NCBI GenBank assembly: GCA_028023455.1
Contig: JAQFVV010006631.1
Span: 248,001 to 312,000 of the forward strand
Source of the DNA: Epiperipatus broadwayi
Taxonomy: Eukaryota > Onychophora > Udeonychophora > Euonychophora > Peripatidae
DNA length: 64,000 bases
Direction: 5' to 3'
The notes beneath the pieces were generated by a model. That model worked only from the letters and a program-made list of their open reading frames with translations. It was not told the origin of the DNA and made no database searches. The translations under genes and the position numbers were made by a program. Position 1 is the stretch's first letter, and the number at the start of each line of letters is the position of its first letter. Positions 22,585 through 35,650 of the stretch are shown one piece after another.

Positions 22585-25466
22585 TATAAATTTGAAAAGA
22601 AAGGGGAAGTGTGGAGGTGTTTATTATATTTACAAATGATTTATGTATTAATGGCGATATTGATAATACACAATTTTAATTCCAACAAGTTTGTACTCCT
22701 ATCATATGACATTATATTTAATCAATTATTTCAGAATTCTGATATACAGATATATTAGTTAGTAATAAATACATGTATGCATATATAATTAAAACTAAAT
22801 GTGATGTGATGAATTAAATGAGTATTTTGCTATAAGAAAAAAAAGCTGAATCACTTATATTATTATAAGCAAATACAATTTTAAATACATTTAATAGAGT
22901 AAATCCAAATATACAAACATCTGTTTTAGACACAAAATTTAAATTTTTCAAATTTGCCCAGACTGCATGACTTATTATAATTATGACAATGTAAGGTTTT
23001 TTTTATTTTGCTTAAAAGATAGATGCTTATTTAAAGGTAAGTAAGTGTATGCATTGGAAGACAAAATAAAATTATTATAGTTGCATAACAAATTAATAAT
23101 TATAATATAAGAAATTAAATGTTAAATTACCAAACATCACAGTATCACTATTTCTTATACTAACACTAGATAGGAACTTTATGCACAAGCCTTCTGGAAT
23201 CCATTGATTACTCTGGTTGGCACCGGGTGGCACTACTGTATGGAGAGTTTAAGGAGAAGCCACAGTACATCACATCACATTAATCATATATTTAAAATTT
23301 AAGATTTCAAGAACTCTCAATAAACAATTAAATAATTATTTTATTGTTATTGGTTATATGTTTTAGAAGAAAATAATTACGAAACCTACTGTGCAATATT
23401 TTTAACCTTGATATGTTTTATTCAACTTTAAACAATTTAATGTTTATCAGAGTAAAACATAGTTCAAGTTTTATTTAATATTGTTGTATGGGATAGATAA
23501 AATATAATATTTTCGATCAATTAACATAAAATCCTCGAATCTTAGTAAATTATTTTTTTTTATAAAATATTTCTTGTACTGTTGTTCTTTAGGGTTCCGG
23601 TGCAATTTTTTTTATTTATTACAAGCTTCGCACTGCTTTAAGAAATATTATAACACGAAAAAATATCTTAAATTTAATTTAAAATTATAAAAAAAATAAT
23701 AATGCGGAATTGATAAAAAAAAAATTCCATAAATATTGTTTAACATCAAACTGCTAATACTAAGTATTTTTTTTCCTGGAGATTTTTTTCTCTAGGGATC
23801 CCAGTGCAATTTATTTTTTACAGAGTGTTTTAAATTTTATTAAAAATATTATTTGAATTTATAACTCAGCCAGTGTATGTAAAATCAATTACACAAACTT
23901 CAAATTGAATAGGCATTTGGCTTGCAATAAATAAATGGCATAAACATCTTCTTTTGCGTCTATGTTTCAGTACATTTACTGATTAATGAGTGTTTTAAAT
24001 TATCACGTGATATAATATGCTTTAATTTCCATCAAGTTTTTTATCTTGCAAAATTAGGAAAACTAATAATTCATAAAATTTAAAGCGAACTTCTAATCAA
24101 ATTTCATTTGTTTTAAACAACTTCATGATTATTTCAAATCACTTATCTAGAATTAAAGTTATTTAGAAGCACATATTTAGTGAATGAAATTAATGGAACG
24201 TCACTAATGTAAAATATAAAAATTCGCAAAATCAAATTATTTTAAATTGCTTTATATCGAAAAAAATAATAATGAAGTCCTCTATAAAAAGAATTTGCTT
24301 TTAAAATTATATATTGAATAAAATTTGGCTCAGAATTTTCTCAAGCTATACTTATTTTACTTGTTTAAAATTTTCTCAATGCAATTCATCATTTAGATCG
24401 AGTTGATTTATTATAGTATCTATAAATTCTTGCATTTAGCAGGGCGATGTGATCTGTTTTATCATCTGAACTGCCAATTTTTTTGTGAATGTGCTTAAGA
24501 TTGTCTAAAGATTACTATCGCAAATTTTACTGAAATAATGGATGACAGCAATCAATAGAATATATTTTATGTTTAAAAATAATAAAAAAATATTAAAATC
24601 TGTGAAAAATCTGCTATATATCAAATATTTTTTATTATAGACATAGGTTAGTGCTATATCTCAAATAATATCCTTTATGTAAAAAATATAAACTTCTACA
24701 TCGATTTAGGTACTTTATTTATGCCTTAGTTTTTTTTCCATATAATTTCCAATCCGATTCACTAATAATTTTCTGTAGTAACAAAACCCTATAGATTTTA
24801 ATTCATTATTGAAAATTCAGTGCCTGCTATCATAGTTTGTTGATCAGAATGAACGCCTTGTTTACTTTGTATATTAGCATTTTTATTGAAAACGTTTATC
24901 TAATATCCCATAATATAAACTATTACTCATTTTACTCTGAAATTACACAACATGCCTACAGATTTTTTTTTTTTAATTTACAAAAATGTAAAGAAAAAGC
25001 CAATCTATGCGACCTCCCTTATAACCTGCATTTGCTTATATTTTAATAATTTTTTGAAGGTCAAATATTATATCCATCTTCAAATTTTTTTTTTATTGCT
25101 ACAAAATATTTAGATAATACTTTCATAAGATGATCCCATATAAATGATTCATTACCGTTTTATTTTTTCTAATAAATAGAATCTTGATATAAATAAAATA
25201 TAGAAACTGATACAAAAAAATGTTTTTTTTTCAATGTATTTTTATTGCTAACAAATCTGGTAGCTTTCTTCCATATTAAATATTCAGAAAATCTATTCTC
25301 ACCAACAAATACCTTAACTTTAATTCCCATTATAATTTCGTTTCCATTTTTTTTAATGCTAAACATATTTTTTAAAAATTCTCAACAATATTAGAATAAA
25401 AAAATAAATATTTCCAAGAAATATGTGTAATTAAAAATTTCTTACTTCAATAATTATAAATACGTA
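22585..25466. other. AT-rich intergenic or intronic sequence
   Basis: No gene is recognised apart from a short repeat fragment at 23150-23275. Frames at 24837-25046 and 25169-25366 look incidental. Confidence 0.5.
23150..23275 (+). repeat. Dispersed repeat family E, short copy
   Basis: CATTGATTACTCTGGTTGGC and GGTGGCACTACTGTATGGAG match the reverse complement of 26990-27050. It is a SINE-like or decayed element of unknown class and is more G+C-rich than its surroundings. Confidence 0.5.
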
Positions 25467-25868
25467 AGTAATATTTACTAAGGCTGTAAACCTCAAGAAT
25501 GTGCACGTGAAAATGCAAAGATAGTGATCTCTACAGATCTTAACCACAAGCTTACATTTTGGAAGAAAAGAGGGGAACCCCTTCTTTACTTCAACCTACT
25601 TTCTATATGAATAGGTGAAGCTGAAGCCGTTAGATCTAAGAGCTGAAGGTATTCAATTGTGGACTTAATCAGTGAAGTATTGACTAGTTTCACGCTCTTA
25701 GATCTAACTGCTTCAGCTCATGTAGTCATATAGAAAGTAGGTTAAAGTAAAGAAGAGGTTCCCCTCTTTTCTTTCAAAGCGTAAGCTTGTGAATAAGACC
25801 TGTAGAGGTCCCTACCTTCGCATTTCCACGTGCATATTCTTGAGGTTTACAACCTTAGTAAATATTAC
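25467..25868. mobile_element. Foldback/MITE-like element, about 178-bp arms
   Basis: 25467-25645 and 25692-25868 are inverted copies around a loop of about 46 bases. Clear matching blocks are GTAATATTTACTAAGG / CCTTAGTAAATATTAC, CTATATAGAAAGTAGG-type and GTTAGATCTAAGAGC / GCTCTTAGATCTAAC. The termini start within AT-rich flanks. There is no coding capacity for a transposase. Confidence 0.8.
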
Positions 25869-26945
25869 TTTAATAATTGTAATCATCACATTAATAACAT
25901 AATTTGCATAATATTGATTACAGAACAGAAAAAGAGAATGGAAGTTAAATGTCATTTGCTGAATTTTAGATATTGCCTCACAGTAAGCTACGCACAAGAT
26001 CGTGACATCACTTCTTAATTTCAACATTAAGCTTTTTTATTGGCATAAAGTATTATGAATTTTAATACAAAAATTATTTTAGAAATAATAAAGTGTAATA
26101 CATATCATTGATATGTTAGTGTTAGGATTAGGGAACATAAAAAAGGTTTTCAGTAAAAATATTTTACTTTAGATGTTATTTGTTGATTTTGACCACATTT
26201 CTGATTTTGATGACAGAATAATATTTGTTCAATTGGAAAAAAATATATATATTGTAAATATGAAAAAGTTTTGAAATACTACAGTTTAGACAATTTAATT
26301 GATCAAATCCTTTATAAATGAATTTTATGATTCATTTTTTATCTTGGAAAAAGAAAACACTATATTGTGGACATAGTTGGTTTTAATTTCTTTATGTATA
26401 TGCAGATAATGCAGAAAATGTAAATTCTTTTAATTATGCTATAAATTCGTGAGCCCATGCCTTTATGCTTGTAATAAAATTCTTGGTCAGTTTTTCTTCG
26501 AACTATAAGTTTATATTTGAGTAAAATGTTCATGAATTTTTTATTTATAGTCGAGATTAAATAAGATAAATCGCATTCTTCAATCACACATAAAAGATAT
26601 TAGAACAAAATTAAGAAAGTTTTTTAATCCACTGTTATTACAGAACAATAAATATATCACAGACAAACAGCTCACCTGTTTTATTCTTTTGTAAAATTTG
26701 AAGTTTCATTCTGAATAATATTGCAGTTAATATTGAAAATTACTAACAATTAACTTTACAATCTTGTAGAGGCTTTTATGCCTTCAATATTTTTTTTTAA
26801 TTTTAAAAACACATGCATAAAAAATTAATATGTTATCATTAAAACAAACACCTATTTAATTAAGCTTAAAAATATTGATAAACAATATAATTAGTTACAT
26901 TCTAATAAAAAATAGTTTGTGAAAATTACTTATTAAAATGCAAAA
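25869..26945. other. AT-rich spacer
   Basis: No gene is recognised; the 75-codon minus frame at 26360-26587 has no recognisable domain. Confidence 0.5.
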
Positions 26946-27190
26946 GAATGAGCGTTTCAAGTACATTTACAATACACAGGTCAAAATTCTCCAATAGAGT
27001 AGCGCCAATCAGTGTGAGCCAGAGTAATCCATGGATGCAAGAAGTATTGTACATAAAATCTCCATCTAGTATCTGTCCATCCAACATCCTCAGACTAATT
27101 TCTAGCTTATGTCTTTTATCAGTGAGGGACCTTATATCTGAGAGTAATGTGTCTAGACGTTGAATCTACTTTAAGGAGAGTTTTGCCTCT
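26946..27190 (-). repeat. Dispersed repeat family E, long copy, or decayed exon
   Basis: A G+C-richer island. Its minus strand is open with one stop and reads AKLSLK-stop-IQRLDTLLSD then RSLTDKRHKLEISLRMLDGQ, which looks like a short coiled coil. The part that matches 23150-23275 reads SCIHGLLWL. Recurrence in the window favours a repeat; the coiled-coil look leaves an exon fragment possible. Confidence 0.4.
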
Positions 27191-27982
27191 GTGATAACAG
27201 CTTGAACAAGCATAAATAATGGTTACCATATGATGTTTAGCTGTTTAATACATTTAGAATTTTTCTATTCCTTAATTTTATCTAAGGAAATCTTATTGTA
27301 AATTGTTAGTTTTAAAATATATTCGCTTTTTGTTAAAAATAACATATTTTTTTTTTTTGTATTATTATCTGATAATATATACAATGAATATAAAGTGATG
27401 TTAGAATGTTTCAGGAGAGATCCTGAATCAAAATGAGTTGTTTTTAATATAATTTTAATGAATGCTTATAACAATCATACAATTAATGAGTAGCTTTATG
27501 GAATTTTCTATAATATATATTCAAGATTTTTTTATCCACTCATGAATACATTCACTGACATATCAAATTTAAATATTGTAGATTTCCATGTCCATGTATG
27601 GGAGGGAATAATGCTATTGTTTCATTAGCATTATTTTCAAAGAGTGTCTATTATTGTGTCAAAATACCAACTGGGTAATGAGTATAATGAAGATTTACTT
27701 TCTCATTTCTTTTTATGCATTAGTATGGATAGTTGAATATTAATTAATTTGAAGGTTAACATGTAGTTTGATTAAATAACATTGTTCCACATGTTTAAAT
27801 ATATATTATATTTTTTAGTCTCAACTTAAATTAAAATATTTGATAAATTTCACCATATCCTTTAAAACTATGTAAAAAAAAAAGGCTAACCCTTATGTAA
27901 CAACAAATATAAAAGATATTCTATCTTTTCATAGTTATTGACATTTACATAACTCAATGGGAGATACTGTTACTTCCGTTTC

Positions 27983-27985
<3 letters not shown>
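27191..27985. other. AT-rich spacer
   Basis: Nothing recognisable upstream of the TA runs that begin near 27986. Confidence 0.5.
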
Positions 27986-28019
<34 letters not shown>

Positions 28020-28100
28020 TAAAAAATATATATATATATATATATATATATTAGTAAAAAAAATCAGTCATATTTATATTATATATATATATATATATAA
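27986..28100. repeat. (TA)n runs
   Basis: TA runs at about 27986-28016, 28027-28051 and 28080-28100, separated by TTAGTAAAAAA-type spacers that themselves repeat. Confidence 0.9.
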
Positions 28101-28325
28101 TTAAAAGCATGCTAATGAGTTCTAAACAATCATTTTTTTATGATAAATGAACCTACAAGAGAAGGCATTCAAATAATTTTTATCTTGGATTGTCTCCATC
28201 CCCAGACCCTTGTAGAAGCAGTTATCATTTAAAAAAAAGCTTATTTAGAGCTCATTAGCATGCTTTTAATTTTACATATTTGTAAATGCAAGCTATATAT
28301 GTCATGTGACATCTGACTTTTTAAT
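28101..28325. mobile_element. Cluster-A-type inverted repeat, ribozyme core deleted
   Basis: 28101-28160 and 28216-28275 are inverted copies of the cluster A unit end (AAAAGCATGCTAATGAG / CTCATTAGCATGCTTTT). The middle keeps GAGAAGGCATTCAAAT and CCATCCCCAGACC but has lost the CUGAAGA/GAAA block. TA repeats flank it on both sides, as at 9202-10698. It sits about 260 bp upstream of the receptor ORF. Confidence 0.75.
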
Positions 28326-28475
28326 AATATATATATATATATGATTATTTAATATATATGTACATGTCTGTATTCTAAACATATTTAAATCTATAGATTT
28401 TATAATATTTAGTTGTTCTATTTAAACACAATTATGATTATTTTGACTTCTTAATACATTTGCTTTTAATAAAAA

Positions 28476-28493
28476 TGTTTTTATTTCTTTTAG
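28476..28493 (+). promoter_or_regulatory. Likely 3' splice site before the receptor ORF
   Basis: TTTTTATTTCTTTTAG is a good pyrimidine tract ending in AG, 90 bases upstream of the receptor ATG. It suggests a 5' non-coding exon upstream and a coding exon starting at 28494. Confidence 0.45.
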
Positions 28494-28582
28494 GTAATGG
28501 AAGAACATTTTATTTCATATTTAATAAAATCCCAATTAAAACATTAATAGATAGAATTAGTTAATTTCACTATTCAAAACAA

Positions 28583-29605
28583 ATGGAAGCCAATACTACT
28601 GAAGAAAGTTTACGATGGAATTGTTCGATTACGATAATGAAATTACAAGATGCAGCAATTCTCAAAATTCCTGAATTAACATATATTTTACAAACGCAAT
28701 GCATTTTAATAATTATTGATAATATATTATCAATGATAATTTTTGCCCAAAGGAATATGAAGGTAATGACGTATAAGTATATGTCAATGTTAGCTGGTGC
28801 AGAGATTGTTCAAGTGTGTGGCTTTTCCATAAAGTTTACTAATGAACTTTTCACAGAATATTGTGAACGCAGTTATGTGTTAACATGGATTAATAGTCAT
28901 TTGTTCCTATATCTTGTTTTAAATGGATTATCTTTATGTTTTGTGTCTACATTTTGTATTTGTAAAGAGAGATATCTAGCAATATGTTTTCCGCTTAAAG
29001 CTAAAAAGATACAAAATCTACAATTTGCTAGAAAACTTATTATAAGTCTTGTTTCAATGTGTTTTGTTTACCATATACCCTATATGTTTTTCTATAATGT
29101 GAAAATAAGTTTTCAAAATGAGACAAAATCTTACCTCTTTAAATCTGTTTTGAACGACTATTTAACAAAAAATCCAATATTTAAAGCATACGGGCATTCC
29201 AGAGAAGTACTATTTCGTTATCTTCCCGCGGCTGTAGTTCTCTACATGAACGTTTGGTCGGTCATTTGCTATAGAAAAGCAATAAATCGCCGAAAAGAAA
29301 TCACACATGACAAAAAAAGATCGTTGGAAGAATACCAGCTCTTCATTATTCAAATTATTACAGCTGTCAGTTTTATTCTTTTAGCAATTTCTGGATCTTT
29401 AAATTTGTTTCTAGTGGAATATCTCAAAGGACATAATAGTGAAATGTATATCTTAAGGTATTTCACATGGACTTTAGAAATAAACGTACCATTTTCATCA
29501 TTTTTTTTACATCTGATCTGCAATTTAAAATTTCGCAGAACAGCAAAAAGATTATTTTGGTGTACAGATAAAAAAATTGAACCTCAAGATATTACAAGCA
29601 CCTAA
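28583..29605 (+). CDS. Rhodopsin-like seven-transmembrane receptor, 340 aa
   Basis: An orphan G-protein-coupled receptor of the plasma membrane, probably peptide-type. Seven hydrophobic segments lie near residues 34-56, 64-86, 101-125, 149-171, 208-231, 252-274 and 289-313. N-glycosylation sites are at Asn4, Asn13 and, in the second outer loop, Asn179. Segment 1 has the conserved Asn (IDNILS). Segment 3 ends in KERYLAICFP, with ERY at 129-131 as the E/DRY motif. Segment 5 has Pro215 and the tail has KFRR at 316-319. Several class A landmarks are altered: Glu74 replaces the segment 2 Asp, CWxP in segment 6 is absent, and NPxxY is replaced around NVPFSSFF. The layout recalls FMRFamide-receptor-like invertebrate receptors, but no ligand can be named. 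The single long frame and sensible stop support a real gene. Confidence 0.85.
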   Translation: MEANTTEESLRWNCSITIMKLQDAAILKIPELTYILQTQCILIIIDNILSMIIFAQRNMKVMTYKYMSMLAGAEIVQVCGFSIKFTNELFTEYCERSYVLTWINSHLFLYLVLNGLSLCFVSTFCICKERYLAICFPLKAKKIQNLQFARKLIISLVSMCFVYHIPYMFFYNVKISFQNETKSYLFKSVLNDYLTKNPIFKAYGHSREVLFRYLPAAVVLYMNVWSVICYRKAINRRKEITHDKKRSLEEYQLFIIQIITAVSFILLAISGSLNLFLVEYLKGHNSEMYILRYFTWTLEINVPFSSFFLHLICNLKFRRTAKRLFWCTDKKIEPQDITST

Positions 29606-29954
29606 TAGTAGCAACAATATTATACATAGTAGACCCAAATAATATTGTTTGGAATTTTAAAGTGTATTTTGTTCGGTTGGAATTATTATTATAATTGTTG
29701 TTGTTAGGGTTTATATTATTGCTAATATATTTTATTTTACATTAAAATATTTATATAAACATATTATGAAACATCACTCTACTTAATTATTTAAAGTATT
29801 TTTTTCTTTCTATTGAAAATAGTAAAAATTCTTAAATTATTATTAGCAAACTTGAAATTAAGAGTAAAATTGTTTTTTCAAATTAACATTTTTTAATATT
29901 ATACACACACACACATATATATATTGCATTTGAAGCAAAACAATTTACAATAAT
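29606..29954 (+). other. Probable 3' untranslated region and spacer
   Basis: No ORF. An ATTAAA hexamer near 29741 could serve as a weak poly(A) signal; no AATAAA was seen close by. A CA/TA microsatellite lies at about 29903-29925. Confidence 0.35.
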
Positions 29955-30042
29955 TGTTAGCCGATAGGTCATCGCAGCCGCCTTGCAAGCAAGTAGTTGG
30001 TTGCAGACGGTTGTGGGTTCGCCTCCCGGACGATGCTATGGC
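29955..30042 (+). repeat. tRNA-derived SINE-like segment, copy 2
   Basis: A-box-like TAGCCGATAGG (29958-29968) and B box GGGTTCGCCTCC (30015-30026) are spaced as in pol III promoters, with an A-rich run about 10 bases after GATGCTATGG. The cloverleaf is not convincing by eye, and a second copy exists at 19260-19335, so a SINE is preferred over a tRNA gene. Confidence 0.65.
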
Positions 30043-30910
30043 ATATGAAAAAAAAGTCTTATTCCAGATTTAACATGTAATCATTGATATATTGGATTAG
30101 CAATATTATTACTATTATTATTAGTCATTATTATTAACATTATTATTATAATCATCATCATCACTATTTTTCTCATCATTTTCATGAATTTAGATTAATA
30201 AAATCATCAGTTGTTTGAGGAAAAATGGTTTTGTATCTGCATATCTATCTGACTTCTTTGATCATAAGTTTTTTTTTGCTCAAACGTGATTTTTCATTTT
30301 TATATTGATTTTTTAAATGCTAATGGAAACGTTATCATTATGTTCTTTAATTTTCTCTCAAATTTTTTACATTATATTTAGGACATTTTCTATAAATATT
30401 CTACTATAGGGGAGTGTCAAATCCAGTTATTCATTCTAACATCGTTAAAACTTTTTTTCCCACTTAGTTAGCACCTTTGATATTTTGATATTGATTTCCA
30501 ACTAATATTTCTCATTCATTTCAAAATACACTATCTTTGACTTTTATTTTTGTCTCTTTTTTATCCTATTTCACACTAGTAAATTATACAATCCTCTCAA
30601 ATACATATGACAGCAACATGATGTTTATGCAAATTTACATTCAAAAATATAGAACACAATTTATTAGTTATATTAAATTAAATGATTTGGTGTTGGAATT
30701 TACACTATACCTAATTTATTATCGTTTCTAAAATCAATTTGACAAATATGCAAATAATGCAAAACAAATTATATATATGATGATCATCTTGTTTATATTA
30801 ATATTATTGTCAATATCTGTTTACATGAATATAATATCCTTATTTCTATTCTTTATTATAATAACAACCCATGAAAATATTTAATTCAATATATATATAT
30901 ATATATATAT
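30043..30910. other. AT-rich spacer
   Basis: ATT-type trinucleotide runs (30100-30180) and no supported gene. Confidence 0.5.
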
Positions 30911-30915
30911 AGGGT

Positions 30916-30953
<38 letters not shown>

Positions 30954-30958
30954 ACCCT
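30911..30958. repeat. AGGGTACAAT/ATTGTACCCT hairpin around (TA)n
   Basis: AGGGTACAAT (30911-30920) and ATTGTACCCT (30949-30958) flank a pure TA run, forming a perfect long hairpin. Confidence 0.8.
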
Positions 30959-33900
30959 CACTTCTGGGAAATATAATATATATCATAGAAATGGGTCTAG
31001 ATCAGATAATGATTACGATATCATTCTACTAGCTCAAATTAATAAAAATAATAATAATAGTTCAGTTTATAAAATAAATAAATAAATATTTATTAAATCA
31101 TGAGACTAGGAAGTGAAATACAAGTGGTAATAATGAATTCATTGAGCCAATATCCCACAGGATATTACCTCAATGGCATAATAACACTACCCTCCTACTA
31201 TTACTATCTCAAATAATAAATCTATAACATTCTTATGACTTCAATAATAATTAATCATTAAGATTACACTAATAAATAAATCTTAAGCCTTTTATTTAAA
31301 ATTATTTAGCTAAAATAAATCTCAGGTTTTAAACTAATTTAAATCACTCAAAATTACTGTAGCAAGCATGATAAAGGATTTATTAATAATGATCATTGTA
31401 TGATTTAATCTTAATTATCTTTTCCTCCACTATAATTTTTATTAATCATAATTACAATAAAGAAATAATATAACATAATCTTTTATCTTTCATATGATAT
31501 CATAATAAAAAAATGTGATAGTATCTTATAATCTGAAAAATATATGTGTGGCAACGGATAGCATAATAATTCTATGTAATATTATAATAATTAACTTATG
31601 ACCATAAAGATAATGTAAATGTAATTTCTTAAACAAATAATCTTAAGAAAATATTATAATTCTTAAATAATACTTGTATTTATTACTGTGCAAATGTTAT
31701 GTTCTGGTTCAAACCCTCTGTGTTTAAAGTGTTTGCAGAGTGAGAAGGAAATCAACACACAAATTTTGAAAAAAAAAAACAAGTTTAACAAAATTTTATT
31801 ACAATAAAATAAACAATGATCTATTTAAAATATTTACAGTTTTCAAATAAATCTTGCACCATTACAAGTTTGTGTTACTCATAGCAAAATAATAAAATAA
31901 AATAATATTAAATCTTCACTCCGACTTTTAAAATAATTTGTCTATTTACATCTTCGTTAGAATTTTATAATAATGATAAAATAAATCTACATAACTTTTA
32001 AATATTATTTATCATTAAGTATCATTTCGATATGCTTCCTTTAAACATACATTAGTTATGAAGCATAAAACAGAAAATACAAAATAACAATTCGCATATG
32101 TATCTCATAATTTATTCTCAATCACTAAATAGTTTGAAATTGCAATGTTGTTACTGTTAAACAAAACCATATTCATTTTGGTTTATTATCAAAAATGACT
32201 GGACACCATAGATAATCAAATTGTCATACATAATATCTCTTACTTAGTATTGATCTAATATGAAATAGCTGCAAGTATTGAAGTATTTCTTAATCATTAA
32301 ATATAATTACGAAATATAACTTGCTTTATCTTATACTGTTCTGTTTTAATACACTATCCATTAAAAATATGCGATACCGATAAGTTTTATAATACTTAAA
32401 TTATTCAAAATTCAAGGATAGCTTCATTTACCATTTATATACTTTCATGAAATTTATTTTCTTTCAAAACATAAATTTATAGAACATATTCTATGATTCT
32501 TTATGTTTAATTCTGTTTGATTCTTAATTCCATTTGCATTTATTCTGTTCATCCTTCTAAGTAAGCAAACCTATCTTATTCATTTCAAATAACAACCCTT
32601 AAACTGTAAATTATCTATCATTTCCATTTAAAATACAATACTATACGATGCAATGCTTTTAGAAAATCGTGATAGCGAACACGTAGGTATAGGTAAAACT
32701 AGAGTTTCAACTCAATAGTACATATATTAGATAGTCATCATGGTACAGTGTATCAATAAAATAGAGGCATGACTCATCTGTCTAATAACCTCCACTACAA
32801 ACAATGATGTCAAAGCTATTACTTCAGCTATCTGGAACGTCAATATTTAATATAAAATAAACACTATCCACAGAAAATATACAAGCTACAGGGTTCTGTT
32901 ATCTGTACCTGCATAATTATTAACATCATAAAGTTTATTCCTGCAACCATAACAAAATCCAACATTAAAACACCTCTTTGGTTTTATGTTTAGATCACTA
33001 CCAAGTCACTACCTTGTATATATTTTCCTATAGATTTATCAATCTACATCAATAATGATACTGACAACATACTCAAAATAACAAATAAAATTCACCTGTA
33101 AATATAACGATTTCAACTGATCAACAAGAAAAAGGTTATTTCACTTACCTATCAAATATTCTTGAACAAAATACAAATGATTATTATCCATGCTTTAAAC
33201 ACCTAAGTAATCCTAAAATTCTTTATAAAAGAATTATATAATCATTCATTATCAAGTTATATTATACCAGTAATATGGAATAAAAGTATACATATATTTA
33301 CAATAAATAAATTCTAACTTTATAAGTTTTATGTGTGTATAAATGCATTCACACATAACCCAGTACATTCATATTTCAACATTATATAATTCGTTGATAA
33401 TCTACAAAAGAAAAATACATCATAAAAATATCAATATCTACAACTATTACCTAAGTGATATCTACTTGTCAACCACTTATATGATGTTTTCTGGTCCATA
33501 ATTTAAAATATAAACATTGCATAGAATAACATACATTCATACTATCATACTTAAAATATTAACTCACTTAAAATTATCAAAATATATTTTATAAAAACTA
33601 TAATTATTATTAGTGAATAATTAATCTTTATGTACCTATCCTATTCCAATTATTAAATAACACTATAATTAATACTAGGGTTAATTTTAAAAATGAATCA
33701 AAGGCATATTTACATATAACTTCTAGGTTGAATGTTCTTTACACAAACAAAAGAATAAAAAAAAAGTTTTTATTTCCTTGAAGTTTTTTTTTTTAAAAAA
33801 CTCTTGAGGAGCTATTAAACCCCCCAACACTTGTTGCTATGCTTTTTGTTCAAACGCTTGCCGTTGAAAAACAAAATTATCATTCCCGAAAATTGATGCA

Positions 33901-35570
33901 TGATCTGCAGATTCCTTCCAAAACATGGCGAACGAAGTTTTAAATAAATGATAAAAAAAAAAAAAGAAAAGTCGTCGTGTAAAAAATCTAAAATTATTGA
34001 TGAAAATAATCACTAACCTGTTCTGAAAAAAATTGTGAAATAATAGTTCATTATCTCTATTATTTAGAACAGCGATTGTTAAAATAGTTTAAACTTATAA
34101 TATTTGAAAATAACATTTTGAAGCTTCCTTCCTTAGGATCTTGTTCTGGTTTACAGTGTCCTAGACATGGCTATGTGAATTCGGATATCCGGATATGATT
34201 TTTTCGCATTTTTAAAAATATTTCCATAAATTCAATAATCTCTTGTTATTCATAATTTTATCATATCTAAGGTTTATTTGTCAGGATATTTATCATTATT
34301 TATCCAAGTATATTTATTTCCATTATTAATTCCAATTATCGGTCTTTCCAAAATTATTATACTAATGCGTGTAGTCTTTTAAAATATAGTATAGACTTAT
34401 TACATACATTTTTTTTAATAACTGTCTCCATTTAGCCATTAGTCTATGACAGTTTTAAAATTATTAATAATGTTCTTCTTCAAAAAAATAAACATTTCTG
34501 CATTTTTATCTTAACATAATTTTACTTTCCTCTTTTTGAAATATTTTTTTTAAAGTTCTATCGTATTATTTTCAGTTTCTAATAGGACTATCCAAAAGAA
34601 AATGCGTAGCTAATTTAAAGTTCCAATTAGCCTTCCTGTTCAGTTCTTCACATAATGTCCAATTTATAATTCTAATTAATAAAATAATTCTTCCCATTAA
34701 AGTTACTAATATTATAATTCTAAGTATAATTTTTACTTTCAAAATCCTTTTAAATAATTTAGTATTTCCTCCTGGTACTTCCATGTTTTAATGGACAGTT
34801 AATCAAGTTTTGATAAAAAGTCTGGTAAGGGAATTTAACTGTCTAGCACTGCATCATTTAGATAATAATTTTTATACTTTGTTTATAATACTCTCTTTGC
34901 AAAATAATTAAATTGGTATACTTCTCAGTTGCAAATAAATTATTAGAGAGCGATTATAGCACATAATTGACTAACTTTAAGCTGATTAAAATTTACAAAA
35001 GCAGATTTTTAAAATAGAAAACAAAAATTTTTAAATAGAAGCAAAAAACTTTAAAAGAAGTACCTTGAAAATAATTGTCCATCAATATTTATACCCAAAT
35101 AAATACATCATTTGATTGGTGGATTATGCTTTCAGCTGACAACTTAATTTACATATAATTTTGATATTACATAATAAATCAAAAATAAAATTATGACTCA
35201 TTCTATTTTAAAATATTACTTAAATATTACTTTTAAATCAATTTTTATACTTTATTAAAAATAACTAAATATTTTTAAATGACTTTTAAAACAATATTTT
35301 ATCAATTTATTCCACCTATTATTTTTAATGTATCTATTTGCTTTAAAACAAAATATTTAATTATTACTATCTACATTTGTTTTTTAAAAACTATTTAGAC
35401 ATTTAATGATAACTTATTTTAATATTTTCTTTTGTGATAGATAAATAAATATCTTCAATTTTATAGTGTAATTTTTAAAGTAATTTTTGAAACTCTATTA
35501 ACACAAACACTAGTAAGCACGTATATATAACTGTATACATGTCACATGACTTACCATGACAGACTGTATC
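30959..35570 (-). mobile_element. Old dispersed repeat, copy 2, and adjoining AT-rich sequence
   Basis: 32960-35570 is the diverged relative of 1-2300 and includes a minus-strand ORF (34572-34784) starting Met-Glu-Val-Pro. Copy 1 is cut by the window start, so the element may extend further left here, perhaps to the hairpin at 30911. Nothing else recognisable was found in 30959-32960, and no terminal repeats were recognised. Confidence 0.45.
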
Positions 35571-35650
35571 AAATTCTGTCTCAGAATATTAAATATTTAA
35601 TTGCAACAATTAAATATTTAATTGACAATATATTAATGATATTCATTTGG

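Noticed and set aside
29955-30042. Functional tRNA gene
   Set aside because: A and B boxes fit but the arms do not fold into a proper cloverleaf, and a second decayed copy exists; SINE head is more likely.
30911-30958. Hairpin as a transcription terminator
   Set aside because: Eukaryotic context and TA-repeat stem; no gene ends here.
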